A stretch of 64,000 bases of DNA from JACCSI01 sp963815285 (lineage in GTDB: Bacteria; Acidobacteriota; Vicinamibacteria; Vicinamibacterales; UBA2999), in assembly GCA_963815285.1 (NCBI GenBank), contig CAWFGB010000007.1, positions 62,001-126,000 of the forward strand. The letters are read 5' to 3'. Each line of letters begins with the position of its first letter. Within the stretch, counting starts at the first letter, position 1. The notes beneath the pieces were generated by a model that was not told where the DNA came from, ran no database searches, and saw nothing but the letters and a program-made list of their open reading frames with translations. This document shows positions 42,529 through 50,278 of this stretch, piece after piece. Position numbers and translations under genes: made by a program.

Positions 42529-44217
42529 GTGATTCGCCGGTTCAGTTCTGTCATCGCTCTGTTGGTTCTCGCGGCGTGTGCGCCGCAAGAGCCCAAATTC
42601 GACCTCCTCATCCGTAACGGCCGCGTCGTCGACGGCACGGGCGCACCAGCTGTGATCGCGTCAGTCGCCGTCAAGGGAGATCGCGTCGTCGCCGTCGGCC
42701 CGTTACCGGACGCCACCGCGCGCGAGACTATCGACGCTTCCGGTCTTGTCGTCACCCCCGGCTTCATCAACATGCTCAGCTGGGCCGACGAGCCGCTGCT
42801 CGTGGACCCGCGATCGCAGAGCGACATCCGCCAGGGTGTGACGCTCGAAGTCTTCGGCGAAGGCTGGTCGATGGGTCCGCTCAACGAGCGGATGAAGGCC
42901 CAGCAGTTGGTGGCGCAGGGCGATCTCAAGTTCGCCATCGACTGGACCACGCTCGGCGAGTATCTCCAGGGCCTCGAACGAAGAGGCATCTCGCCCAACG
43001 TGGCGTCCTTCGTCGGCGCGACGACGGTGCGCATTCACGAAATCGGCTATGAGGACCGCGAGCCGACGCCCGCCGAGCTCGAGCGGATGAAGGAGCTCGT
43101 GCGCCAGGCGATGCGGGAGGGCGCGCTCGGTGTGGGCTCGTCGCTCATCTACGCGCCTGCCTTCTACGCGAAGACGCCAGAACTCGTCGAACTCGTTCGG
43201 GCCGCCGGCGAATCCGGCGGGATGTACATCTCGCACATGCGCAGCGAAGGGTCGCGGCTGCTCGAAGCGATCGATGAGCTGATTCAGATTGCGCGCGAGG
43301 CCAAGGTGCCGGCCGAGATCTATCACTTCAAGGCGGCGGGTCGCGAGAACTGGGCCAAGACCGATGAGGCGATTGCCCGGGTCGAGGCGGCGAGGCGCGA
43401 AGGCCTGCGCATTACCGCCGACGTCTACACCTACCCGGCGGGCGCGACCGGACTCAACGCCACGATGCCGCCGTGGGTGCAAGAGGGCGGATACGACCAA
43501 TGGGTCGTGCGATTGAAGGACCCGGCCACACGTGCGCGTGTACTACGCGAGATGACCACGCCGACCACGGAGTGGGAGAATTTCTTCGTTGGCGCCGGTC
43601 CTGACGGGATTCTGCTGTCCGGCTTCAAGAGCGAGGCTCTGAAACCGCTGACCGGTAAGACGCTGACCGAGGTCGCTGCGATGCGCGGCAAGTCGCCCCA
43701 GGAAACCGCGATCGATCTGGTCATCGAGGACGGCAGCCGAGTGGAAGCCGTGTACTTCCTGATGGCCGAAGACAACCTGCGCAAGAAGCTGCGCCTGCCT
43801 TGGGTCAGCTTCGCCTCCGACTCGGGCTCGATGGCGCCCGAAGGCGTGTTCCTGCGCTCGAACCCGCACCCGCGCGCCTATGGCAACTTCGCGCGCTGGC
43901 TGGGTCGGTACGTCCGCGACGAGCAGCTGGTGCCGCTCGAGGAAGCCATCCGCCGGCTTACCTCGATGCCAGCGGAGCACCTCTCGATCAAGGAACGAGG
44001 CCGGCTGGCGGAGGGGTATTTCGCCGACGTGGTGGTGTTCGATCCCGCCACGATTCAGGATCATGCGACGTTCGAAAAGCCGCACCAGTACGCCACCGGG
44101 GTCGTCCACGTGTTTGTCAATGGCACGCAGGTGCTCCGTAACGGCGAGCACACCGGCGCCACGCCCGGCCGGGTCGTGCGCGGCCCGGGTTATCAGGCCG
44201 AGGCGAGCAGTCGCTGA
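42529..44217 (+). CDS. D-aminoacylase-like amidohydrolase, lipoprotein, lacking the HxH metal motif
   Basis: About 562 residues. Lipoprotein signal with lipobox LAAC (Cys17). The amidohydrolase core has FDLLIRNGRVVDGTGAP, then GFINMLSWADEP, where the usual HxH metal pair should be. YISHMRSEG and IYHFKAAG supply the two later His ligands, FASDSGS the Asp. Related N-acyl-D-amino-acid deacylases use the later His pair for the tight zinc, so activity with one metal is possible. It is periplasmic or membrane-anchored and would deacylate N-acyl (D-)amino acids or related amides. The paralogue at 55608-57188 keeps HTH. The next gene begins 2 nt after the stop. Confidence 0.85.
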   Translation: MIRRFSSVIALLVLAACAPQEPKFDLLIRNGRVVDGTGAPAVIASVAVKGDRVVAVGPLPDATARETIDASGLVVTPGFINMLSWADEPLLVDPRSQSDIRQGVTLEVFGEGWSMGPLNERMKAQQLVAQGDLKFAIDWTTLGEYLQGLERRGISPNVASFVGATTVRIHEIGYEDREPTPAELERMKELVRQAMREGALGVGSSLIYAPAFYAKTPELVELVRAAGESGGMYISHMRSEGSRLLEAIDELIQIAREAKVPAEIYHFKAAGRENWAKTDEAIARVEAARREGLRITADVYTYPAGATGLNATMPPWVQEGGYDQWVVRLKDPATRARVLREMTTPTTEWENFFVGAGPDGILLSGFKSEALKPLTGKTLTEVAAMRGKSPQETAIDLVIEDGSRVEAVYFLMAEDNLRKKLRLPWVSFASDSGSMAPEGVFLRSNPHPRAYGNFARWLGRYVRDEQLVPLEEAIRRLTSMPAEHLSIKERGRLAEGYFADVVVFDPATIQDHATFEKPHQYATGVVHVFVNGTQVLRNGEHTGATPGRVVRGPGYQAEASSR

Positions 44218-44219
44218 TC

Positions 44220-45140
44220 ATGCGCGCCTTGTTTCTCGCGGCATCGGAGAATCGCTGGCTGCGGGAGCGCGGTGTGCGTGCTCCGTTCGTGCGCCGCGCC
44301 GTGGCGCGCTTCATGCCCGGCGAGACGTTCGACGACATGCTGGAGGCGGCGCGTGCACTCCCCGCGCAGGGGATCCACAGTGTCTTCACGCGCCTTGGCG
44401 AGAACGTCAGCGACCTGGCCGAAGCCCGCGCGGTTGCCGATCATTACCTGGAAGGCATCGAGAAGATCCGCGCGATCGGTCTGACTTGCGAGCCGTCCGT
44501 CAAACCGACGCAGCTGGGGCTCGACATCAATCGCGACGAGGCGCGGGAGCAGCTGCGTCGAATCGCGGAACATGCGCAGGCCGCCGGCACTTATCTGTGG
44601 ATTGACATGGAGCAGTCCGCCTACGTCGACGTGACGCTCGACCTCACCGAGGAGCTGCGCTCGTCATTCGAGGGCGTCGGAGTCTGCCTCCAGGCCTACC
44701 TGCACCGGACCCGCCAGGACCTGGTGCGGATGCTCAAGGCGGGTGTGGGCATCCGGCTCGTCAAGGGCGCCTACCGCGAGCCACCCGCCGTGGCCCTCGT
44801 GACCAAGCGCGACGTCGATGCCAACTACCTGTCGCTGGGGCGCATGATGCTGGACGACCACGCCCGCGGCGGGCGCTCACGCGTCGTGTTCGGAACGCAC
44901 GACACCCGGCTCATCGCCGACCTCATCGCCCACGCGCACAGCACGCGCGTCCCGCAGGGGAGCTACGAGTTCCACATGTTGTACGGCATCCAGCGCGACG
45001 AGCAGCAGCGGCTCGCAGCCGCTCACGAACACGTGCGCGTGCTGATTGCCTATGGCACCTACTGGTTTCCCTGGTACATGCGCCGGCTCGCGGAGCGTCC
45101 CGCGAACGTGTGGTTCGTGATCAAGAGCGTGCTGCGTTAA
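44220..45140 (+). CDS. Proline dehydrogenase, copy 2
   Basis: A 306-residue PRODH paralogue with EPSVKPTQLGLDINRDEA, WIDMEQSAYVDVTLDL, IRLVKGAYREPPAVALVTK, YEFHMLYGIQRDEQQR and YMRRLAERPANVWF. Same length and motif order as the copy at 15558-16493, but clearly diverged. It oxidises proline to P5C with electrons to quinone. It lies 2 nt after an exported amidohydrolase gene, so proline or a proline-containing amide may be the linked substrate (inference). The 3' end overlaps the hemoglobin gene by 4 nt. Confidence 0.92.
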   Translation: MRALFLAASENRWLRERGVRAPFVRRAVARFMPGETFDDMLEAARALPAQGIHSVFTRLGENVSDLAEARAVADHYLEGIEKIRAIGLTCEPSVKPTQLGLDINRDEAREQLRRIAEHAQAAGTYLWIDMEQSAYVDVTLDLTEELRSSFEGVGVCLQAYLHRTRQDLVRMLKAGVGIRLVKGAYREPPAVALVTKRDVDANYLSLGRMMLDDHARGGRSRVVFGTHDTRLIADLIAHAHSTRVPQGSYEFHMLYGIQRDEQQRLAAAHEHVRVLIAYGTYWFPWYMRRLAERPANVWFVIKSVLR

Positions 45141-45526
45141 GGCGCCTCGCCGCGGTTGATCATGAACGTTGCCACCTGGCCGAGAAACTGGTGGATCAGA
45201 ACAGTCACGTCCGGTGGCAGCTGCGCGTCCTGGAGGGCGCGTTCCATCAACGTCATCCAGCGGTCTCGCGCGCGCTGGTCGATGGCAAACGGCATGTGAC
45301 GCATCCGCAGGCGCGGGTGTCCGCGCTGCTCGAGATATCGCGGCGGTCCGCCGAAGCGAACAACGAGGAAGTCACGCAGCCGCTCCTCGGCGCCGGCCAA
45401 ATCGTCCGGCGGGTACATCGGCCCCAAAACCTCGTCAGCCGGGACTTGCGCGTAGAACGCGCGGACCAGTCGGGCAAACCCGTCCTCCCCAATCCGCGCG
45501 TAGACTTGTTCTTCCGTCAGATCCAC
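45137..45526 (-). CDS. Truncated hemoglobin, group II (TrHbO-like)
   Basis: A 129-residue 2-over-2 globin. VLGPMYPPDDLAGAEERLRDFL, RFGGPPRYLEQRGHPRLRMRH and MPFAI match group II truncated hemoglobins; the proximal His is in RMRHMPF. Such proteins bind O2 or NO and are linked to respiration or detoxification. GTG 45526 lies 6 nt after a CATACT box (45538-45533), and its own codon is the complement of the first three bases of the opposite promoter. Overlaps the 3' end of the second PRODH gene. Confidence 0.92.
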   Translation of the reverse strand: MDLTEEQVYARIGEDGFARLVRAFYAQVPADEVLGPMYPPDDLAGAEERLRDFLVVRFGGPPRYLEQRGHPRLRMRHMPFAIDQRARDRWMTLMERALQDAQLPPDVTVLIHQFLGQVATFMINRGEAP

Positions 45527-45538
45527 AATTCAAGTATG
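45524..45538. promoter_or_regulatory. 15-bp divergent leaderless double promoter with interlocked start codons
   Basis: Plus strand: CACAAT (45524-45529), 6 nt, ATG (45536-45538). Minus strand: CATACT (45538-45533), 6 nt, GTG (45526-45524). Each start codon is the complement of the first three bases of the other gene's -10 box. No Shine-Dalgarno on either side. Confidence 0.55.
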
Positions 45539-45829
45539 ACGGATGAAGCGCCGAAGACCGCCTACGAGCTTGCGATGGAACGCCTGCGCCGCAAGGATGC
45601 CGCAGAGGGCGTCGAAGAACGTTCGGTGACCGACGAGCAGAAAGCGGAGATTGCGGAGATCAAACGCGTCTACGCGGCGAAGATCGCCGAAGCGGAGATC
45701 CTGCACAAGTCGAAGCTAATGGCGCTCTTCGATCCTGAACAGCGGGCGCTCGTCGAGCAGGGCCACCGGCGCGATTTGGAACGGCTGCGCGAAGACCAAG
45801 AACGCAAGCTCGCCAAGTTGCGCGGCTAG
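45536..45829 (+). CDS. Small charged alpha-helical (coiled-coil) protein
   Basis: About 97 residues, nearly all predicted helix, rich in Glu, Lys, Arg and Ala (YELAMERLRRKDAAEG, EIAEIKRVYAAKIAEAEIL, DLERLREDQERKLAKLRG). No named family is recognised. The start is fixed by the divergent promoter: ATG 45536 is 6 nt after CACAAT. It shares its promoter region with a truncated hemoglobin. Cytoplasmic, no signal or membrane segment. Confidence 0.7.
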   Translation: MTDEAPKTAYELAMERLRRKDAAEGVEERSVTDEQKAEIAEIKRVYAAKIAEAEILHKSKLMALFDPEQRALVEQGHRRDLERLREDQERKLAKLRG

Positions 45830-45912
45830 GATCACTCGCCGCGGTAACGCCGTGACCAGGCCCGACACGCGCGGCACGCATGGCCGGCGCCAGATACGCC
45901 GCAGGCCGACGG

Positions 45913-47071
45913 CTAGACCAACTGAATCTGACGCCGCCAGATGGCGTTGTTTTCCCAGTTGGTTTTCTTCATTTCGAGATTGGGCGGCTGAGTCCGGCCG
46001 AGCGCATCGATGGCCCTGGACGCCACGCTGTGGGCGCCAGCGGCGGGAGCGGGAAGTTCGGCCCGGAACCAGGTCCATGCGAACGGGTTCGCCGGCTTTT
46101 CGAGCTTGGCTTGGACCCACGCGCCCTCGTCGAGCTGCACGTCGACGCTCTTGAGCGGCGTGCCGTCGGTCATCGCAACGCCAAACACCGACAGCGATCC
46201 GTTGGCCTGCCTGGTGACGCGCGCAATCATCGACTTGGTGCGGATCTTCGTGACCGATGTTTCGACCCACTCCGTCTTGTCGCCGTTCTGACGGCCCATG
46301 ATGGTGACGTAGTCGCGTGCCTGAAAGCGGCCCATGAAGCGATCAGGGGAAACTTCGAGGGCGTTGACCCACTTGACGTTTTGAACCCCGTACCAGCCCG
46401 GGACGACGACGCGCACCGGAAATCCGTGGTCCGCCGTCAACGGTTCGCCGTTCATCTCCCAGGCGAGTATGGCGCCTGATTTCGCCATGTCGGTCAGCGT
46501 CATCGAACGGGCGAAGCACTGACGGTACTTCTCCTTGCGAATCTCTTCTTCGCCCTCGTCCGCACCCCAGGTGATCACTTCGAGCGCGTCGCCGAGCGGT
46601 TTGGCGTCCTGAATGAGCGGCCACAGCGCCGTGCCGGTCCAACGGGCGTTGCCGACCATGCGGTTCATGATGGCGGCGCCCACGGTTGCCGCCGCACTCG
46701 AAGACGCACTCCTGTTGCGCGCGCGACCGCTTCTTCAGCTCGTCGAGAGTGTAGCTGCGCGGATTGGCCACGCGGCCGCGAATGTCCAGCTTCCACGTCG
46801 CGGGATCGACCTTCGGCACGCCGTAGTGGGCGACGACGAAGTAGTTCTGCTCCGGCGTCAGGTAAGACGACAGCTCGCGAAGATCCAGTCCGGCGACGCG
46901 CTTGTTGGTGGCGTTGACGGTGACGAAGTTGTCGGGCACGTCCGTGAAGGGGACTACCTGATCCTGGGCCTGCCGCCACTCAGCGGGAAAGCCCAGCGCG
47001 GGCAGTTCGGTGATGGCCAATCCGAGGCCTGCAAGGCTAGCGTGGTGAAGCATGGTGCGGCGCGAAATCAT
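45913..47071 (-). pseudogene. Sulfite oxidase-like molybdopterin protein, frameshifted
   Basis: Two overlapping frames together encode one protein of about 385 residues. The first (from ATG 47071) has a Tat signal (SRRTMLHHASLAGLGLAI) and runs to ECGGNRG, whose Cys is the molybdenum ligand position of sulfite oxidases. The second continues with AAIMNRMVGNARWTG, HGFPVRVVVPGWYG and NVKWVNALEV to the stop at 45913. The junction is at about 46676-46684 in a G/C run (GTGGGCGCC on the minus strand); removing one base restores the frame, and the total length of 1159 nt is one more than a multiple of three. Either a real frameshift or an assembly error. No partner cytochrome gene is nearby. GGAGGG lies upstream of the ATG. 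Confidence 0.8.
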
Positions 47072-47115
47072 GAGGTCCCTCCGTCGGGCCGTAATGATAG
47101 CTGGAAGGCGGCTAA

Positions 47116-47137
47116 GGCTGGTAGCGGCCTACCAGCC
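47116..47137. repeat. Hairpin GGCTGGTAG-CGGC-CTACCAGCC
   Basis: A perfect 9-bp stem with a 4-nt loop between the sulfite-oxidase-like gene and the PBP remnant. Its right arm overlaps the 13-mer shared with 41868-41880. Probably a REP-type hairpin; there is no T-run, so a terminator is unlikely. Confidence 0.4.
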
Positions 47138-47143
47138 CTACCA

Positions 47144-47629
47144 CGAGTTCGGCTGGAAGATGTCTCTCCACACTTGGTCAATGCGGTGCTGGTTACGGAA
47201 GACAAACGCTTCTAACGCCCCCCAGCACCGACATCGAAGGGCTCGATGAGCCGATTGCGACCGATCGGGCCCCCATGGCTGCCCGTTGGCGAGCACGAGA
47301 TGACCTCCGTACGGTTGTGGGACGCGCTGGTGATGTCGAGCAATCGGGTCGCGGCGCATCTGTTGCAGAACGTGGGTGTGCGCCGGACCGTGGATCTGGT
47401 CCATCGTTTCGGGGTCACGTCCGAGATGCCCAGTGTCCCGTCGTTGGCACTCGGCACCGGGGAGGTATCTGTGTTCGAGCTCGCGTCGGCATACACCGTG
47501 TTCGCCAACGGCGGCATCTGGCGAACGCCCACGCTCAACCCACGCGTCGTCGACCGTCATGGACGTGAGCTGCATCGCGCGCCGGCCCGGGACAACCGCG
47601 CTCCGCCCAGTTGCACCGGCCTCATCTAG
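47144..47629 (+). pseudogene. Remnant of a penicillin-binding protein 1a gene
   Basis: Two pieces of a PBP1a in one reading frame. The first (47144-47212) reads VRLEDVSPHLVNAVLVTEDKRF, the start of the GT51 glycosyltransferase motif, then a TAA stop at 47213-47215. The second (from about 47270) reads PVGEHEMTSVRLWDALVMSSN with the SxN transpeptidase motif, then SLALGTGEVSVFELASAYTVFANGGIW. Nearly all of the glycosyltransferase domain, the SxxK nucleophile and the KTG motif are absent. It has no start and ends at a tandem repeat. This is a dead fragment left by at least one large internal deletion and a 3' truncation. Confidence 0.8.
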
Positions 47630-47631
47630 CG

Positions 47632-47703
47632 GACCTGCCGCACCTGCTGCACCTGCCACACCTGGTGCACCTCGGCACCCAGCGCACCCGGTGCACCCGG
47701 ACG
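47632..47703. repeat. Degenerate ~9-bp GCACC tandem repeat
   Basis: About eight units of GCACCTGSN/GCACCCGGN type between the PBP remnant and the permease gene. Same sequence theme as the array at 11332-11430. No spacers. Confidence 0.7.
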
Positions 47704-47710
47704 TTGCGCC

Positions 47711-48976
47711 TCACTCGTACCGCAGCGCCTCGACCGGATCAAGCCCCGCCGCCTTTCGCGCCGGCAGGTACCCAGCCACGAGTCCCACCACCATCGACGT
47801 GACCACCCCGGCCGCGATTGCCCACGGCGGTGGGATCGCCGAGAATCCTGGGAAGAGCGTCGCCGCGACGAGTCCCAATGAGACGGCCAGCCCGATACCT
47901 GCGACCCCGCCTGCCAGCGACAACAACGCCGCTTCGAGCAAAAATTGTTGCAGCACCTCCGCACGTCTCGCGCCGAGCGCCATGCGGACGCCAATCTCGC
48001 GTGTCCGCTCGGTTACGCCAATCACCATGACGTTGGCGATGCCGATGCCCCCGATTAGCAGGCTGACACCCGCGAGTGCGATGGTTACAAGGCCGATCTG
48101 CGCGCCGACTTGATCGAACGAGCGGATGATCGAATCGGCGGTGGACAAGTTGAAGTCCGGGTCGGCGCCCGGCCCGAGCCTCCGCAGCTGACGCAGCGCC
48201 GCGTCGGCTTCCGCTCGCGCCTGCTCGCGCAGGTTGGGCCGCGCCCGGATGTAGAGGATGGTGCGGTTTGCCTCCGAGAATCGCCGCTGGACCGCACCGG
48301 TTGGAATCGCGAGCACGTTGTCCTGCCGGTTCTCACCGAAGAAGCCGCCTTTGCGCGGAGCCAGCTCGCCGACGACGACATACGTCTCTCCAGCGAGAGT
48401 GAGCGTGCGCCGAAGAGATGACCTGCCGCCGTACAACGCCCGTGACAGGCTCGAGCCGATGATGGCGACCCGTGCGCCCGCGCGTTCTTCGAGCTCTGTG
48501 AACGGCCGGCCCGCGGCGAAGTCAGCCCCGACGACATCGAAGTAGTTGGCCGACGCGCCTTCCACGAGCACGGTGTCGGACTCGTTGCCGCCTGCCCGCG
48601 CCACAAGCGCCCGGCCGTTGACGACGTTGGGCACGATCATCTGCACGCCGACCTCCCGCACCGACGACGCAATCCGTTCGATATCGCGCGCAAAGCGTGG
48701 CTCGAGCGGACGTCGCGACGCTTCACGTTCGGATGGCGGCGAGTACGGGTCTCCGCTCAGGTGAAAGGCGAAGATGTTCTCGGTCCCGAGCTCACGAAAG
48801 AGCAGCGCGACCTGGTTGCGCAGATTCACGAGCACCGACGCCACGACCACCACGGTAACGATCCCGATGACGATGCCGAGGATGGCGAGGAGCGATCGCG
48901 CCGGGTGGACGCGAATGGCATCGGTTGCCATCTGGCGTGTTTCGGCAAAACGCTGTGCCTGGCCTCGCAGATCCAT
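47711..48976 (-). CDS. MacB-like ABC transporter permease, gene 2 of a pair
   Basis: About 421 residues. One N-terminal membrane helix (SLLAILGIVIGIVTVVVVASVL), a large periplasmic MacB-PCD domain, then three C-terminal FtsX helices with GGIGIANVMVIGVTERTREIGVRMALGARR and the end ARKAAGLDPVEALRYE. In MacB systems this fold couples cytoplasmic ATP hydrolysis to periplasmic movement. The frame is open to 49075, but ATG 48976 is 5 bp after the stop of the upstream permease. No ATP-binding subunit is encoded nearby. Confidence 0.88.
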   Translation of the reverse strand: MDLRGQAQRFAETRQMATDAIRVHPARSLLAILGIVIGIVTVVVVASVLVNLRNQVALLFRELGTENIFAFHLSGDPYSPPSEREASRRPLEPRFARDIERIASSVREVGVQMIVPNVVNGRALVARAGGNESDTVLVEGASANYFDVVGADFAAGRPFTELEERAGARVAIIGSSLSRALYGGRSSLRRTLTLAGETYVVVGELAPRKGGFFGENRQDNVLAIPTGAVQRRFSEANRTILYIRARPNLREQARAEADAALRQLRRLGPGADPDFNLSTADSIIRSFDQVGAQIGLVTIALAGVSLLIGGIGIANVMVIGVTERTREIGVRMALGARRAEVLQQFLLEAALLSLAGGVAGIGLAVSLGLVAATLFPGFSAIPPPWAIAAGVVTSMVVGLVAGYLPARKAAGLDPVEALRYE

Positions 48977-48980
48977 GCAC

Positions 48981-50225
48981 TTATTCCGTCCGCATCGCCG
49001 CCACGATGTCGAGTCGTGCCGCCTGTCGAGCGGGCACGTAGCCGGCCACGAGTCCGGTCGCGGCTGCCGCGGCACAGGCAGCGGCTATAGTCGCCGATGT
49101 CGGGTTGAGCGGAATGCCGAACGCGGACGATGCCGCGGCCAGCAGCGCCGCCGCGACGACGATGCCAGCCACGCCACCGACGACCGCCGTGAGCACGGAC
49201 TCGGCGAGGACCTCGGCGAGAATCTGCGCCCGCGGCGCCCCGACAGCTCGCCGGATGCCGATTTCGCGCGTGCGCTGGGTCACGGACACGAGGACCGTGT
49301 TGGCGACCACGACGATGGCGGCGAGCAGGGCCATGAGCGAGAGCGGCATCGCTGCGGCGCTGATGCGGGTCGCCAGCTGCAGCACGAAGGTTCGGGCCGC
49401 TTCCGGTGTGATGATGTCGAACGTATCGGCGTCGCCCGGCGCGAGCTGCCGTCGCGCCCGCATGCTGGCGTAGGCACGACTCTCGGCGATCGAGGCCTGT
49501 CCTCCGGCGGGTGCGCGCGCGAACACCTGGAGGGTCGCCGGCGCGCCAAAGGCGCGTTCGAACGCGCCGAGGGGAATGTAGATATAGCGATCGAGGCTGA
49601 CACCGCCGGCCTGACCTTGCCGCGCCACTGTGCCAATCACCTCGAACGCCCGGCCCGCGAGACGCAGCCGTTGCGTAACCGCGCTCGCGCCGGGGAAGAG
49701 CGCGTCGGCGACATCCGCGCCAATCACGGCGACCTGCGCCGCCTGCGTCGTTTCCACCGCGGTGAAGAAGCGTCCTTCGGTGACGTCGACGACGCGGATG
49801 GCGGGGAGGGCGGACGTCGTGCCGTTGACGGCGGCGTTCTCGAACGAACGATTGCCCGCGACGGCCTCGGCGCTGCGTTGTGCGGTCGGTGCATAGCGCA
49901 CGACATCGTCGCCAACGCGATCGAGAAAGCGCGTATCGGCTCGGCGGATGGGCGGGTTACGCGCGAGCCGTTCCTCGAGTTCGCGGCGGCTCAGTCGCGC
50001 GGTGGCGACCTGCGCGATTACGAACGTATCGCTGCCGAACGTGCGTTCGCCGGTCTCGCGCGCGTAGCGGGCGACGCCGTCGAGGCCACTGACGACGAGC
50101 ACCATCGTGGCGACGGCCGCGGCGGTGGCCAGCGCCGCGAGTCCGGTGCGCAGCCGATTGGCGCGCGCGGCGGCGACTGCTTCCTGGCACGCGCCAATCA
50201 CGATTCGCCCGACGCCAAGACGCAT
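48981..50225 (-). CDS. MacB-like ABC transporter permease, gene 1 of a pair
   Basis: A 414-residue permease of the same type: N-terminal helix, periplasmic domain, three C-terminal helices with TVLVSVTQRTREIGIRRAVGAPR and the end ARQAARLDIVAAMRTE. It forms an operon with the next permease, and the pair may make a heterodimer. ATG 50225 lies 6 nt after a TACACT box (50237-50232) without Shine-Dalgarno, so leaderless initiation is likely. Divergent from a periplasmic adaptor gene. Confidence 0.88.
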   Translation of the reverse strand: MRLGVGRIVIGACQEAVAAARANRLRTGLAALATAAAVATMVLVVSGLDGVARYARETGERTFGSDTFVIAQVATARLSRRELEERLARNPPIRRADTRFLDRVGDDVVRYAPTAQRSAEAVAGNRSFENAAVNGTTSALPAIRVVDVTEGRFFTAVETTQAAQVAVIGADVADALFPGASAVTQRLRLAGRAFEVIGTVARQGQAGGVSLDRYIYIPLGAFERAFGAPATLQVFARAPAGGQASIAESRAYASMRARRQLAPGDADTFDIITPEAARTFVLQLATRISAAAMPLSLMALLAAIVVVANTVLVSVTQRTREIGIRRAVGAPRAQILAEVLAESVLTAVVGGVAGIVVAAALLAAASSAFGIPLNPTSATIAAACAAAAATGLVAGYVPARQAARLDIVAAMRTE

Positions 50226-50231
50226 TAGTAC

Positions 50232-50237
50232 AGTGTA
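50232..50237 (-). promoter_or_regulatory. -10-like box TACACT (minus strand)
   Basis: TACACT, 6 nt, ATG 50225 on the minus strand, no Shine-Dalgarno. Same layout as the other leaderless candidates. Confidence 0.45.
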
Positions 50238-50278
50238 AAGGGGCGCGAGGCTCGTGGTACAGTGACGCAGAATCGCCG

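Noticed and set aside
48774..50228. 484-codon plus-strand frame opposite the permease pair
   Set aside because: It spans two unrelated minus-strand genes and the gap between them and has shadow-like composition.
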